This document shows positions 25,661 through 37,385 of a stretch of 64,000 nucleotides of DNA, piece by piece. Position 1 is the stretch's first letter, and every line of letters starts with the position of its first letter. A model generated the notes under the pieces. That model saw only the letters and a list, made by a program, of their open reading frames with translations, ran no database searches and was not told the origin of the DNA. The position numbers and the translations under genes were made by a program. Source of the DNA: Antedon bifida (taxonomy: Eukaryota; Echinodermata; Crinoidea; Comatulida; Antedonidae); NCBI GenBank assembly GCA_963402885.1, contig OY727098.1:10960717-11024716 (forward strand), given 5' to 3'.

Positions 25661-28600
25661 CTGTTTTTAAAGTAAAAAATATAATAATATAATTCCCTCA
25701 CTATAACATGGTGTTTACTGTAATGTTTGCCCCATTTTTCATAATTGGAATTTTGACCATCTGAGCGCATTGCATTGGCAATTGATGGGTTTTTTTTAAA
25801 GCACAAACTTGGCAGAATACTATATTAAATTATATTTTGAATATGTTATCTGTTGTTTTGGAATTACTTAATAGAAACAGCCAAACACATTATTAATAGG
25901 CTTTCAATACTAGTTACTATTTTTTACTTTTAAGAATACAAACATCTACATGGTGATCAAGTTCCAATCATACGACAATGCTCTACTTCCTATTGGACCA
26001 ACAATTTACATACCATATTTTAGGATCAAAAGTAAAATCCCAATACATTAATTGTAATTGTAGGAGTGGTGCAAAGTAGTAAATCTTAACATGCATTTAA
26101 TATCTTTCCAAGAACATACCTGCCAGTAAATTAGTGAGCAGGGGCCTTGAATCTGGGATAACTGACTGGTGATTTCCAAATCAGAAGAGCATTGTTCAAG
26201 TAACTTTAAAAGCACATTTCCATCATTCTCATCATTTTTTACCTAGAAATACAATACAATAGTTCATTGAGAATTCCTTTTCCTGTCCTGTTTTTTGTTA
26301 CATCTAATGATATCTATAAAGAATGATATCAGTAGTAGAACTTATTCATATGGTGTCATTGAATGTTATGATTCTCATAATTGTATTATAAACACTGTTG
26401 GCAGTACAGTATGGGTATGAATCTTTAATAATTGCTCACTTTGACATTATTTGCAGTAGGCTTCTCTCTTTTTTTGTAATAGTTGATGTTTCTCTGTATA
26501 TGGCCAATCTTTGTTATATTTGAAAATTGTATTTACTTTTTTCAGGTGGAATCATGGAATGAAATGTGTACAAATCTACCGGTATGCTATCATAGGATTA
26601 TCTAGAATTGTCACCATTTTTTTTTTAAAGCAACTTTGTAGACCCGGGGTAGATATTTATCAATTGACTATGTATTTATGTGAGTGTTATCCGCTCTGTT
26701 ATTTAGTATGCTCTCTCAGTGTGGGTCTCTCAGTCACAGGTAAACAATCCTGAACCTCTAAACAAATTCAGCATAGGACGCTGCATATTATCCTCCCTAG
26801 GTGTAGCTATCATCAGGCCATGACACTGGTTTACTCAAACTCTCCAAGAATCTCTCTTGCAAGAATGACTTTATCAAATTAAAATACCCATCCCATAGAT
26901 TAAATGAGTTACTTCCCCCCAAGTTCCACATCAAATACTATGGGCCAAAATAGACAAACGTTGCCGTACGAACAATTCCGCTCCCGTAAGGCAAACTAAT
27001 GGCATTAAAGACATAATTCCTCGAGTGACAAACAAAATTAATATTGCCGTACGGACACACAAACACATTGCCATATGAACAAATTGCCGTATGGTTAAAT
27101 TGGCGTAAGGACAAACATTGGCGTAAGGACAAAAATTGGCGTAAGGACAAAAATTGCCGAAAGGACAAAATTGCCGAAAGGACAAAAACTGGCGTAAGGA
27201 CAAATGGTGTACAGTCTAACTAAATATAAACGTTGAGGGCAGCATAGTATTTTAAAACCACGTGACTGAAACCACTCTGTGTCCAGTCGTCCTGCTGGGG
27301 AATAAAAACATAATCATGGAAGGCTTGTGTCAAGCTAGCCAACAATAGGCCAGCCGACAATAGCCAGCCCACTTTTATTTTTTCCAGCCAACAATAACTA
27401 TGAAACATCGTTTGTGTATTTTTTACATTTTCAGTGTTACTTATGGTTTTTATGGTATTAGAAATTAAATATTTGTGAGAAAACGGCGGATTGCTCCTGG
27501 GAGTCACTTGGTGGGATTATACTAGGGTACCTCCTTAGTCGTTCAGTATAAGTTAGAGTAGGACCGCTGGTCCCGTTTACTCGGCATTTATCTTTTAAAT
27601 CTGAGTGTAACTCAATTACGTTTTTTTATATATAGTGAAATTTGATACTGTATTTGTGAAAAAACGGCGGATTGCTCCTGGGAGTTACTTGGTGGGATTA
27701 TACTAGGGCACCTCCTTGGTCGTCCAGTTTAAGTTAGAGTAGGAGCTCTGGTCCCGTTTACTCAGCATTTATCTTTTGAATTTTATACTGTATTTGTGAG
27801 AAAACGGCGGATTGATTGATTGATCGAATTTCACTATAATATTAAAAATTGTAATTGAGTTACACTCAGATTTAAAAGATAAACAAGCCTTCCATGATTA
27901 TGTTTTTATTTACCAACAGGACTGGACACAGAGTGGTTTCAGTCACGTGGTTTTAAAATACTATGCTGCCCTCAACGTTTATATTTTATATGTCCTTACG
28001 CCAATTTTTGTCCTTTCAGAAATTTTGTCCTTTCGGCAATTTTTGTCCTTTCGGCAATTTTTGTCCTTACGCCAATGTTTGTCCTTACGCCAATGTTTGT
28101 CCTTACGCCAATTTAACCATACGGCAATTTGTTCATATGGCAATGTGTTTGTGTGTCCGTACGGCAATTTTGTTTGTCACTCGAGGAATTATGTCTTTAA
28201 CGCAATTAGTTTGCCTTACGGGAGCGGAATTGTTCGTACGACAACTTTGTCTATTTTGGCCCTAATGGCCGCCCATAAAATACTAGCTCCAGTCCCACTA
28301 TCGGTTTTTCCAAAGGGACACTGTATTGATTGATGGAAAGTGCCTGTTTCCAGTCACCTTTGGGGTCAAACCTATTATTTTAACTGCTCCCTTGTGTATA
28401 AAAAAAGAGAAAATAGTGAATGAAAAGTTCTACTGGATGTCCTATTATTAATGAAACTGACACCGTTTTTTTTACATCAGTAGCTAATCAGATGGGCAGA
28501 AGTTTGCTTTATAGGGATCAACATCTGAGAGATACAGTATATTGGTTTACTACTGTATATATCTTTTGATTATAGATGCTTGAAACAACTGTAGTTATGA

Positions 28601-31600
28601 GTTGAATGGAATACAAAAATTGTAAAGTAAATTAAAATAATAATTAAAAAAAAAGACATTTGGCCCACTGTAAACCAATATAATTATCCAGAACTTATAG
28701 TAAACAGGTTATTTATTTGTTACTGTTAATCCCATTTGGGCTGCTAGTGACCTATATTGGGGTATGTTGAACCCACAAATGTGAAAACGCTCACAAATGT
28801 GAAAACGCATCACCCACAAATGTGAAAATGCATCACCCACAATGTGAAAACAACCACAAATGTAAAAACGCATCACCCACAAATGTGAAAACAGCGCCCA
28901 TAAATGTGAAAACGATCATCGCCCAAAAATGTGATAACGCCCACAAATGTAAAAAAAAGAGAGATTTTTTCGCCCACAAATGTAAAAAAAATTCAAATCA
29001 AATTTATTGCTAGACCCAAACAAATTTGATCGAGTTAATGTTAATGTATTTATATGCATTATATTGAGTTGTTTCAATAATTTTGTATTCACGATACGTC
29101 TGTTAGGGTCGTCGTTAATGCGTTGGATTATTACCATTTGCTGCTCGTTCGTGCGATATTTACATGTAACTCGTTTAATGTAAGTAATTGTTCAAGACGA
29201 TATTTGTTATTTGCTGTGCGCGTGCACGATACTCCAAGATCAAGGCCATATTATATAATTGTTGCTTGTAGTGTGTAGTTGTTAACTCGTTGTAATATGT
29301 ACGTATAGTTCCAAGTCGATGTTCGATTCGATGTTTTTTGCGCACGATACTACAAGGTCAAGGTCATATATACTATTGCTGCTTGTATGTAGTATTTTGT
29401 TGTTAACTCGTTGGTTTACTGTTATGTACGTATAGTTCCAAGTCGATGTTCGATGTTTTTTGCGCGCGCACACGATACTACAAGGTCAAGGCTATATATA
29501 CCATTGCTACTAGTAGTGTTTGGTTGGTAACTCGTTGGCTACTGCTATGTACGTATAGTTCCAAGTCGATGTTCGATTCGATGTTTTTTGCGCACGATAC
29601 TACAAGGTGAAGATCATATTTTCTATTGCTACTTGTTTGTAGTGTTTGGTTGTTAACTCGTTGACTTACTGTTATGTACGTATAGTTCCAAGTCGATGTT
29701 CGATGTTTTTTGTGCGTGCACTTACTACAAGGTCAAGGTCATATATACCATTGCTACTTGTAGTGTTTGGTTGTAACTCGTTGCCTTACTGTTATGTACG
29801 TTATAGTTCCAAGTTGATGTTCGATTCGATGTACATTTAATCATTAACAAGATATCTTAGTTTTAAATAGAGATATCTTAGTTTTAAATAGAGATATCTT
29901 AGTTTTAAATAGAGCTATCTTAGTTTTAAATAGAGATATTTTAGTTTTAAATAGAGATATCTTAGTTTTAAATAGAGATATCTTAGTTTTAAATAGAGAT
30001 ATCTTAGTTTTAAATAGAGATATCTTAGTTAATCGACTACATACTTACAGTTCTGTCGGTAATCAATACAGTTTTAAAATTGAAGTTAATTTATGCTATT
30101 AAACACCATCATTTTACAGAAGTTTAGGTTTAGGTTTAAACAAGAAATTTTTCTTACAAAAAACACCGCTCGACTCTTTTGACGTAACAGTTTTAATTAT
30201 CAACTGGAAAACTATTAGTTGTATGTTGTTGAACCAAAAAAATACATACACAATTAGTATAAATACCTTTAGTTTGTGTATGTATTTTTTGGTTAACGAA
30301 AAGTAATAATTTTCCAGTTAATTATATTCGGAACCAGGTGAATTTATTTAATAGTTTTATATTTTTCTGTTGCCATTATATGATATTTTTTTAACTAGCT
30401 TATCAATCAATTAGTTGAATCAAACAATCTACTTTTACTTCAGAACAAAGTCTATGGCTTACTGATGTATAGAACAAACGTATAATTTTACTTTGCATAT
30501 TCCGGTGTAGGGGCGGAACAGTTAGCCAACGAGTTAACAACCAAATACTACAAGTAGCAATGGTATATAGCCTTGACCTTGTAGTATCGTGTGCGCGTGC
30601 AGAAAACATCGAACATCGACTTGGAACTATACGTACATAACAGTAAGCCAACGAGTTAACAACTACACACCACAAGCAACAATAATATAATAATTATGGC
30701 CTTGACCTTTTAGCATCGTGTGCGCGTGCAAAAAACATCGAACATCGACTTGGAACTATACGTACATAACAGTAAACCAACGAGTTAACAACCACACACT
30801 ACAAGTAGCAATAGAAAATATGACCTTGACCTTGTAGTATCGCGCGCAAAAGACATCGGACATCGACTTGGAACTATATGTACATAACAGTAAGCCAACG
30901 AGTTAACAACTACACACTACAAGCAACAATGATATAATATTGCCTTGATCTTGAAGTATCGTGCACGCGTGCAGCAAATAAAAAATATCGTCTTGAACTA
31001 TTACGTACATTAAACCAACGAGTTGACAATGTTAACAATGCAAATATCGCGCGCACAAGCAGCAAAATAGTAATAATCCAACGCGATAACTACGACCCTA
31101 ACAGACGTATCATGAACACGCGAGTATTGCAACAACTCAATTATAATCATGATATATTAACTCGAAAAAATTTTGTTGAGTCTTGCACTAAATTTGATTT
31201 GATTTTTTTTTTTACATTTGTGGGCGAAAAAGTCTCTCTTTTTTTTTACATTTGTGGGCGTTATCACATTTGTGGGCGATGATCGTTTTCACATTTGTGG
31301 GCGCTGTTTATTACATTTGTGGGTGATGCATTTTCACATTTGTGGTTGTTTTCACATTGTGGGTGATGTGTTTTCACATTTGTGGTCGTTTTCACATTGG
31401 TGGGTGATACGTTTTCACATTTGTGGTTGTTTTCACATTTGTGGGTTCAACAGGGTACTGTACAGTACAGCCACAGTGACAATTAACATTCTTGGTTTGG
31501 TTACCAGATGCTTTTAGCACAGTTCAGTTAAAATATTGAAAGGCTACTGTATTAAACCAGTTTACACTCTAAACTGAGAGAGCAACAAAATTTATCACCA

Positions 31601-34600
31601 ACTGTGGAATTTTCAAAGGAAACTGCCATGTTTCTTATTTTTTATATTCATCACGCTGCTGCTCTAGCCCGATACATCACAAGAGATGACTCATTTATAA
31701 GCTGAAAGCAAGCAGCAGTTATAGTACTAGAGACTGACGTTTTTGCTAAAATGCATACGCGACTATAATTTATAGGTCCCAGCTGCTGGACCCAAAAAAC
31801 GTCTAGGAAAAGAGTCTATGAGGGCTCACGGTTGAACGATTTTGGATTCTTGCCCTTTGATTGGTTGACGCGAATCAACAGATTGTGGAAGAATTTCCAC
31901 TTGTACCAACTTGAAGTCACGTTGTCTCTAGAGGGTATTCAGTTGCATGCCTACAGTTCAGGTTGAGGTCACAAACAGGCTACAGCACATTAAAGTTCAA
32001 AATTGATCATTTTTAAATGCCATTTTTGAATTAGTAGATTAATATTTGTTGGCAAATAATACATTGTTGGAAAGGTACACATGTCTTCTTTCAAATGCTG
32101 TGTATACAATTAACTAGTGAAAAAATGGGCATGTGATTCATAATTAAAGAACTATCTGTGATTTTTATGTATCTTTGCGATTAAAGGACATCTTTTTAAT
32201 AATTAATCATAAATTAATCAAAAGAACAATGATTAATTTTAAAATGTCGAGCTGCGTTTTTTGTAAGAAATATTTCTTATTTTTTTATATAGCCATATCT
32301 CAATATTGTTGTATTTTTTGTGTGTGTTTTCATCAACATGTATAATTGTTAAACTTCAATTTGTCAATAAAGAATATGTATTGTATTTTGACTCCAGTGT
32401 AATACTATAGTAGGTTGAATTCAGTAGATTGAATTGACAATTTGACATAGATCTCCACCACACAGAAAATGTGGTCTGTATGCCAGGCAGTGTCATCAGC
32501 ATGATGAATTCAGAAGATTTTTTTTTATGGAAAATTTTCAAATTTAAGTTTTGTTTTGCCTATGAAACATGTGTAACAAACTTAAAAAAACAACCATAGT
32601 AAATATAAACTAAATTTTGATTGTTTTACCTTGATTCCTGCAAATATTTCACCATTCCATAGGAGGACATTTTGATGCAAATCTTGCAATGGTTGTGCTG
32701 TTAATTTGCCTCTAAAATGAAGTACACACCCAAAAAAGATAGCATGTAGTGACTCTGCAGATAAATTGATGCATTTTTCTGAAGAATAATCAGGACCTCT
32801 CCTCTTCAATAATTCTCGTAAATCGGCAATCTGTAATTGGTATTATTTTTATTTTGGTAAATGGTAATGTGGGAAATTTGAGGTGCCATTTATCATGAAA
32901 TTATGTTTCCGAACATCTAGGATGGTCATTAATACCAAAATTTGCAATACAATATACAGCTTTCATCAAGGGGGGGGGGGGGGGGGGGGGGGAGGTCCTT
33001 TGGCTCATGTAGTTAGTGTCTGGTCTGGGCCCCCCTATTTCTAGTGGTGAATGCTGAAAGACACATCTTTTTATGTGTGTAATATTGCCACATCGTTCTA
33101 ATCTAGATCCTGACCATTGAACTGCTTGACGGTGCAGCAGATTTTGATGGACGTCCCCTTTTTGGTGGAACTACCGTCTTCGACGATGTTAAACATTCTC
33201 GAAATCTTTTTTCAGCCCTTTTCAATTTCTCATTTTGCATAATCGTTTTGTAACACCCAGGATGGTAAACTGAATCAAAAAAATCTTCCTCTGTAAGATT
33301 TCGGATTCTTTCACAGAGGTGTGAAAAGTTTGTTTTCCCAAATGATGCCCGTTTATTGGCATACTCCCTAAACTTTTGTAGACTTTCTCTTGAATGCTTT
33401 AGCGTCAAAGACTTTGGCGCGCAAACATTTATGCATATGATACACTTTCCTGTTTTCTTTTTAGATGTAGAGGTTTCTTCAGTAGTCATGATAAATTGGG
33501 ATGAAGATGTCTTATATAGTAGTTCGATTAATATGAATTATTCATAATTATGATGTTCCCATGCTTCTTCTTTTGACTAATAAATTACCCTTTCAATCTA
33601 AATTGTATGTAGGTAAATGCAGTGTCACTTACTGCTGGCGTAGGTCATTAACATTCTATACCGCCACATGCATTTATAAGTGTAACAAAGAACTAGACCT
33701 TTAAACACTGGGTGTACATGCGTACTGGCACACATGAATTACCTACGGTATTTACAGTAATATTCGGAAAATTAAGTCAATTGCCCCTGGGGGAGTTATT
33801 CCCTCCCTCACACTATTGAAAAGGCGTCCCATGCATCACCGATGGTGAGGAAGGTTATAAAAATAAACTTTTGTATTATTTTATGCAATATTATACTGGA
33901 TTTTATATCTTATTATCAATAATGTCTTTAAAAATGCGGCCATTTTGAAATTCAAAATGGCGGATGAAGTTAGTTTTTGGGATTCATCATGTTTTAATTA
34001 ACAAAATGAAACAAAAAAATCTATTTTGGCACAAATATCGAGCTAGCGACTAAATTTATGACATAATGAACCATACTATTTCAGGCAGTACGATTTTTTA
34101 ATTAACATGGTGAAATACCCTGAAAACGATGTTATTTTTTACGCTCGGCTGGTCGCGACTGAACGAACGAAAATCATATATTATGAGCTTGGTTAAAGTG
34201 TTAATCACCGTGATGAGACATCCATCGATGAATTGTTGATTGACATTTGCTATTTCTGAAATAAATTATTATCGCTGACAACGGCCTAGTTTTTCACGCT
34301 AATTAATAATGTGGAACACGAAAGACAAGGACATCGGGATAAAACCGTTTATGCATGGATTGTGACCTTAATGTATTACTCGAGGATAGCTACGCTTGTG
34401 AATATCGCTAACAATACTAGAAAAACGCTCGGTCACCACTCGTTCAAAACACAAGGAATGTCGAAAGTCCTCTGAATAGGGTAACGGGACGATTCGGCCC
34501 TGAGACGATTCGGCCCGGGACGATTCGGCCCTGGGACGATTCGGCCCGGGACTATTCGGCCCGGGACGATTCGGCCCTGAGACGATTCGGCACACTTACA

Positions 34601-35389
34601 TTTATCGGCTTTGATAAGCATTTATAAGCATAAAATAAGCTTTTTTCCCCAAACTTTATTTTCAGAGAGACTATGGGGTAGCACTACTAGGGATAAAGAT
34701 GCAATAAAGCAAACATTTTGAAAACATTGTCGAAAATAATCATTTTTTAGTCACGCGAACGATGTAAACAAGTTACGCCCTCTGTTGGCCGCTTGGCGAA
34801 TGCACGAAATAAACAAGGTTTTCGAAGTAATAAATTGAATATAAAATTACGTTTTTTTAGTAATTTATTATATATATTATATCAACTTTGTCAATATCAA
34901 TAAAATACGGATTGTTAAACACCTTTAAAAACTTGATAAATAAAAAAAAAATGAATATGAATTTGGTCTAAAGTGAGACGTTTCGGCCCACAAAGTGGGA
35001 TGTTTCGGCCCAAAAGTGGGCCGAATCGTCCCACCAAAAGTGGGCCGAATAGTCCCGGGCCGAATCGTCTCAGGGCCGAATCGTCCCTGAACCTCTGAAT
35101 AGTACTGTAACTCGCAATTTACCGAATTTTGCCCTTACGTACATTTATATACAGATATTAAATGAGCTTCCCCACCCTGATTTATAATGAACTATCAATT
35201 AACTTAATTTCATCTAAAGTTAAAATGTTACTAAAATTCTGATTGTAATAAAACTTCCATATCACTACAAGTAGCCAGAAGTTTCATGATTATGTGGTTA
35301 ACAAAAATAATAGTATACAAACAAAAAATAAATACCTCCAATGACAGTGTTTCCAGCGAAGAACCGATTACACAGGAAATTCCACACAT
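25535..35389 (-). CDS. ASNSD1, asparagine synthetase domain-containing protein 1 (N-terminal part, four exons)
   Basis: Four minus-strand exons (35389-35336, 32830-32630, 26242-26120, 25660-25535) join in phase 0 at every intron and encode 168 residues. The start is MCGI, with Cys2 in the position of the class II glutamine-amidotransferase nucleophile. Next come KRRGPD (family RGPD motif), CVLHFRGKLTAQP and NVLLWNGEIFAGIK (like vertebrate ASNSD1 and the NGEIY block of asparagine synthetase), then IQGPCSLIYWQ and RLWFGRDAVGRRSLLW. Vertebrate ASNSD1 is about 640 residues, so the C-terminal synthetase-like domain is missing from what I can find. Introns are 2.5 kb, 6.4 kb and 0.46 kb; the first two are packed with mobile elements. 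Orthology is clear from motif order; the biochemical role of ASNSD1 itself is poorly known. Confidence 0.92.
26120..26242 (-). CDS. ASNSD1 coding exon 3
   Basis: Bounded by acceptor ATTTCTAG|GTAAAA and donor CAG|GTATGT; 41 codons in phase 0. Encodes KNDENDGNVLLKLLEQC and QIQGPCSLIYWQ, matching the END and QGPW-F-YYQ blocks of vertebrate ASNSD1. Confidence 0.92.
26942..28262. mobile_element. Foldback element FB3 with terminal arrays, in ASNSD1 intron 2
   Basis: GGGCCAAAATAGACAAA at 26942 mirrors the right end finishing at 28262. Both arms carry TTGGCGTAAGGACAAA-like 16-bp tandem units (27084-27205 and 27990-28120) in opposite orientation. An inner inverted block shares AAACCACGTGACTGAAACC (27253-27272) with its mirror (27937-27955). 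The centre (27476-27820) contains a tandem duplication of about 180 bp with AAAACGGCGGATTG. ORFs rich in F, R, Q and L over the arrays are artefacts of the repeat. No clear target duplication. Confidence 0.8.
27476..27820. repeat. Tandem duplication, about 180 bp, in FB3 centre
   Basis: GAGAAAACGGCGGATTGCTC at 27477 recurs (GAAAAAACGG...) at 27657 and partially at 27797. The first two copies also share GGTGGGATTATACTAGGG and TCCCGTTTACTC. Confidence 0.85.
28765..31452. mobile_element. Large foldback element FB2, 2.7 kb, GGGTA target duplication
   Basis: Starts TGTTGAACCCACAAATG and ends with its inverse, flanked by GGGTA on both sides (28760-28764, 31453-31457). The internal order is the same as FB1: CACAAATGTGAAAAC units (28770-28990), a spacer, about five 125-bp units (29210-29835), 20-bp AGATATCTTAG units (29850-30030), the central hairpin (30197-30327), then 125-bp units (30510-31010) and CACATTTGTGGGCG units (31213-31452) inverted. 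It has no coding capacity and lies in ASNSD1 intron 2. FB1 and FB2 clearly belong to one family. Confidence 0.9.
29850..30030. repeat. 20-bp tandem array inside FB2
   Basis: About nine direct copies of the AGATATCTTAGTTTTAAATA unit, with one-base variants. The same unit is present in FB1 and as a free array at 4010-4195. Confidence 0.9.
31453..32629. other. Part of ASNSD1 intron 2
   Basis: No exon found. A plus-strand word pair at 31800-31960 and AT-rich sequence follow; the 61-codon ORF at 32356-32541 (minus) has no domain. Confidence 0.5.
32630..32830 (-). CDS. ASNSD1 coding exon 2
   Basis: Bounded by acceptor CCAATTACAG|ATTGCC and donor AAG|GTAAAA; 67 codons in phase 0. Encodes LLKRRGPDYSSEK, CVLHFRGKLTAQPLQD and NVLLWNGEIFAGIK, the most conserved N-terminal block of the family. 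Confidence 0.95.
33103..33489 (-). CDS. Zinc-binding (CIIC/HPGC) protein with AT-hook-like motif, nested in ASNSD1 intron 1
   Basis: A single 128-codon minus-strand ORF begins at an ATG at 33489. Cys16-x2-Cys19 and His76-x2-Cys79 could bind one zinc ion. The stretch between is charged, and the C-terminal part carries KRGRPSK (an AT-hook-like core) and a serine run. Similar CxxC/HxxC N-terminal modules occur in many uncharacterised marine-invertebrate proteins, some linked to transposons. It lies between ASNSD1 exons 1 and 2 on the same strand, without an evident promoter. It may be a full small protein or the first exon of a longer one. It is not an ASNSD1 exon, since exons 1 and 2 already join in frame and match the family. 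Confidence 0.55.
   Translation of the reverse strand: MTTEETSTSKKKTGKCIICINVCAPKSLTLKHSRESLQKFREYANKRASFGKTNFSHLCERIRNLTEEDFFDSVYHPGCYKTIMQNEKLKRAEKRFRECLTSSKTVVPPKRGRPSKSAAPSSSSMVRI
34480..35093 (+). mobile_element. Mutator-like miniature element, copy 1 (614 bp)
   Basis: Starts GGTAACGGGACGATTCGG and ends CCGAATCGTCCCTGAACC, with TCTGAATAG duplicated on both sides (34471-34479, 35094-35102). Each end holds several ACGATTCGGCCC-type units in inverted orientation. A 9-bp duplication points to the Mutator superfamily. The internal part is almost identical to copies 2 and 3, so movement was recent. It lies 243 bp from ASNSD1 exon 1, inside intron 1. Confidence 0.88.
35336..35389 (-). CDS. ASNSD1 coding exon 1 with start codon
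   Basis: The ATG at 35389 starts MCGISCVIGSS, the family N-terminus with Cys2 available as nucleophile after Met removal. It ends GAG|GTATTT after 18 codons. A possible 5'-UTR acceptor (TTTCAAAACAG near 35470) lies upstream. The vertebrate upstream ORF (ASDURF) was not recognised here. Confidence 0.9.
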
Positions 35390-37385
35390 TGTCTCTAGAT
35401 AGAACATTAAATATCAGTTACAATCAGATCTCTCTTCTATCAATACATTCAATGGTACAGATCTGTTTTGAAAGCATGTCAAGTCAAGCTCACGCTATTT
35501 GGCCTACCTCAAGCCCTCAACGCCATGCACCACAAATATCACTCTTTTTCATCCAATCTCATTTGTTTCTCAAATTATTTGAAAACTTCAAAATTCTGAT
35601 CTTATTAAAAAACAACATGAAATTCAACTCGTTTTGTCCCAATTTAATCCAAAGAATGGTTGGCGACATGGGGTTGAAGTTATAATTGGGAAATCTCAAG
35701 CCAGCAGCAACCACAAATTTGACATTATGTGGGGTCCAGCTCTTGGCCATATTGTGCACATTGTGACAAAAGCACCACGCCCATTTTAAATATATTATGT
35801 AGCTACAGTATGTAAAAATAGAAAAATATATATTACATAAATATGTCAAGTTTGGTAGCAAATTATAGCTTATGACATGTACAAATTACCACCTAACATG
35901 AGAAAAATATAATTTCACAATATAATGATGTCATCAAAGCCACATCCATTATATTATTATTAAGAAATCAAATTAATGGTAATATTAATAAAATATGCAA
36001 TTTTTATATTTGAATTATTATTTCGGCCTGCCACCTCCTGTCATTAAAAATTTTGTTAATCTATAGAATATTAAATTATGCATTTGAACATGTATGTTGT
36101 TACCGAGTCTTGTGGTTTCAAGTACAACAAACGTGTTTTTAATATATGGCTAAGCAGTGGTTTCTTCATAAATCTCCTTAATTATCGATGTGATTATATT
36201 TAAATTGTAGTGCCTGGTGATTGGATAGTGGGTATTATGTCATCAACATCACATCACATTCAATCACCAGGCCTAATCGAATGAAAACTGCAATCCCTGA
36301 CTCGGGATTGGCTGGCTATGTATAGTTGCGATACATACCAATAGGCCTACCTAGGCCTATATCAATGTCGGCAAGTCATAGGGTTTACTAGTATTAAGTA
36401 AGCCTACAAGGCCTGGGAGCTAGTATCCTTGCTGATTTCTGGGCTCGCACTGGCCGATTGCCAAGTCGCCATGGGCGAAAACGTTTCAAGATTGGCGAAA
36501 AATAAAACGGCTGCTTCAGCCATTTTGGCGATAACATATAATAAAATAGATAATTAAATAATCATTTTAACAATCCATTTGTCGATATCCAAGCATTTAT
36601 TTTGTTCGTTCTCATGTTGTTTACTTCAAGCTCCATTTTTCGTCAACTTGTTTCGTTGTACCAGGCGTCTCTTTGTTATTTCAATATGATGGAGATAGCA
36701 GAGGTAGACTGCAGAGAGACAGACATTACACGACACATGGATGATAAAGTCTACCCAAACTACCATGTGTTGTGCAACGACGGTCGGCTATATACTGGGA
36801 TCGTCTATTTTATGATAGGGGTGTACTTTTCAGATTATAAAGAAATATTATAGTATCTTCAATGAATGATGTCTTAATCTTATCGAAATCAAACATTTAT
36901 GCGTTAAATGCATTTTAGACTCTGCCAATTTAATGTAGTTTCATATATTACCCTTAATAAACTTCCTCGTGCTTTAGTAGAGTAATCAAAACCACATTCG
37001 GGAAATGATAGAGTCCAACAGGGATTTCAGCTAAACGCACACATGCATTTATTGCGGACTATTATATACAGCAGGGCCAGCCGCCGGCTTCTGTCTTCGG
37101 CGCAGCCTGACTGAGGGACGTAGTACGCTGTGCTTTGGCCTATATTATCTGTACGCTCAACAACGATACAAGTGTTCGTTTGCTAGGAATTTTCCTCAAT
37201 ATTGTTAGCATACGACGTACCGTCGTCCATAATTTTGTAGGCCTAGGCCAGCGGTACTGCACTTTCGCACCTCTTGAGCATACCCAATTTAAAAACATTT
37301 GCACGCTGCAGACAAACATGACCAGCCCATCGTAAAAAACAAAAATAACATAGCATTCAGGGGATTTTAGAAAACTGTAAAATGT
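35390..37385. other. Upstream region of ASNSD1
   Basis: Probably holds the ASNSD1 promoter and 5' UTR, but neither is defined. GCCTGGTGATTG at 36210 and its perfect inverse at 36262 form a 12-bp inverted repeat with a loop of about 40 bp. An ORF at 36602-36853 (plus) contains a stretch starting MMEIAEVDCRETD that looks protein-like but has no family match or clear donor. AGGCCTA words cluster at 36340-36400. Confidence 0.4.

Noticed and set aside
26931-28333. Plus- and minus-strand ORFs of up to 128 codons with repeating SLRQF / CPYAN wording
   Set aside because: They are translations of the 16-bp tandem arrays in FB3; period and frame follow the DNA repeat, and both strands are open.
34368-34621. 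Minus ORFs with repeating GPNRPGPN / GRIVPGR wording
   Set aside because: Translations of the terminal CCGAATCGTCCC units of the Mutator-like element.
35390-36000. Upstream microprotein ORF (ASDURF) as in vertebrate ASNSD1 transcripts
   Set aside because: No minus-strand frame here resembles it; the 35559-35861 ORF is AT-rich and unrelated.
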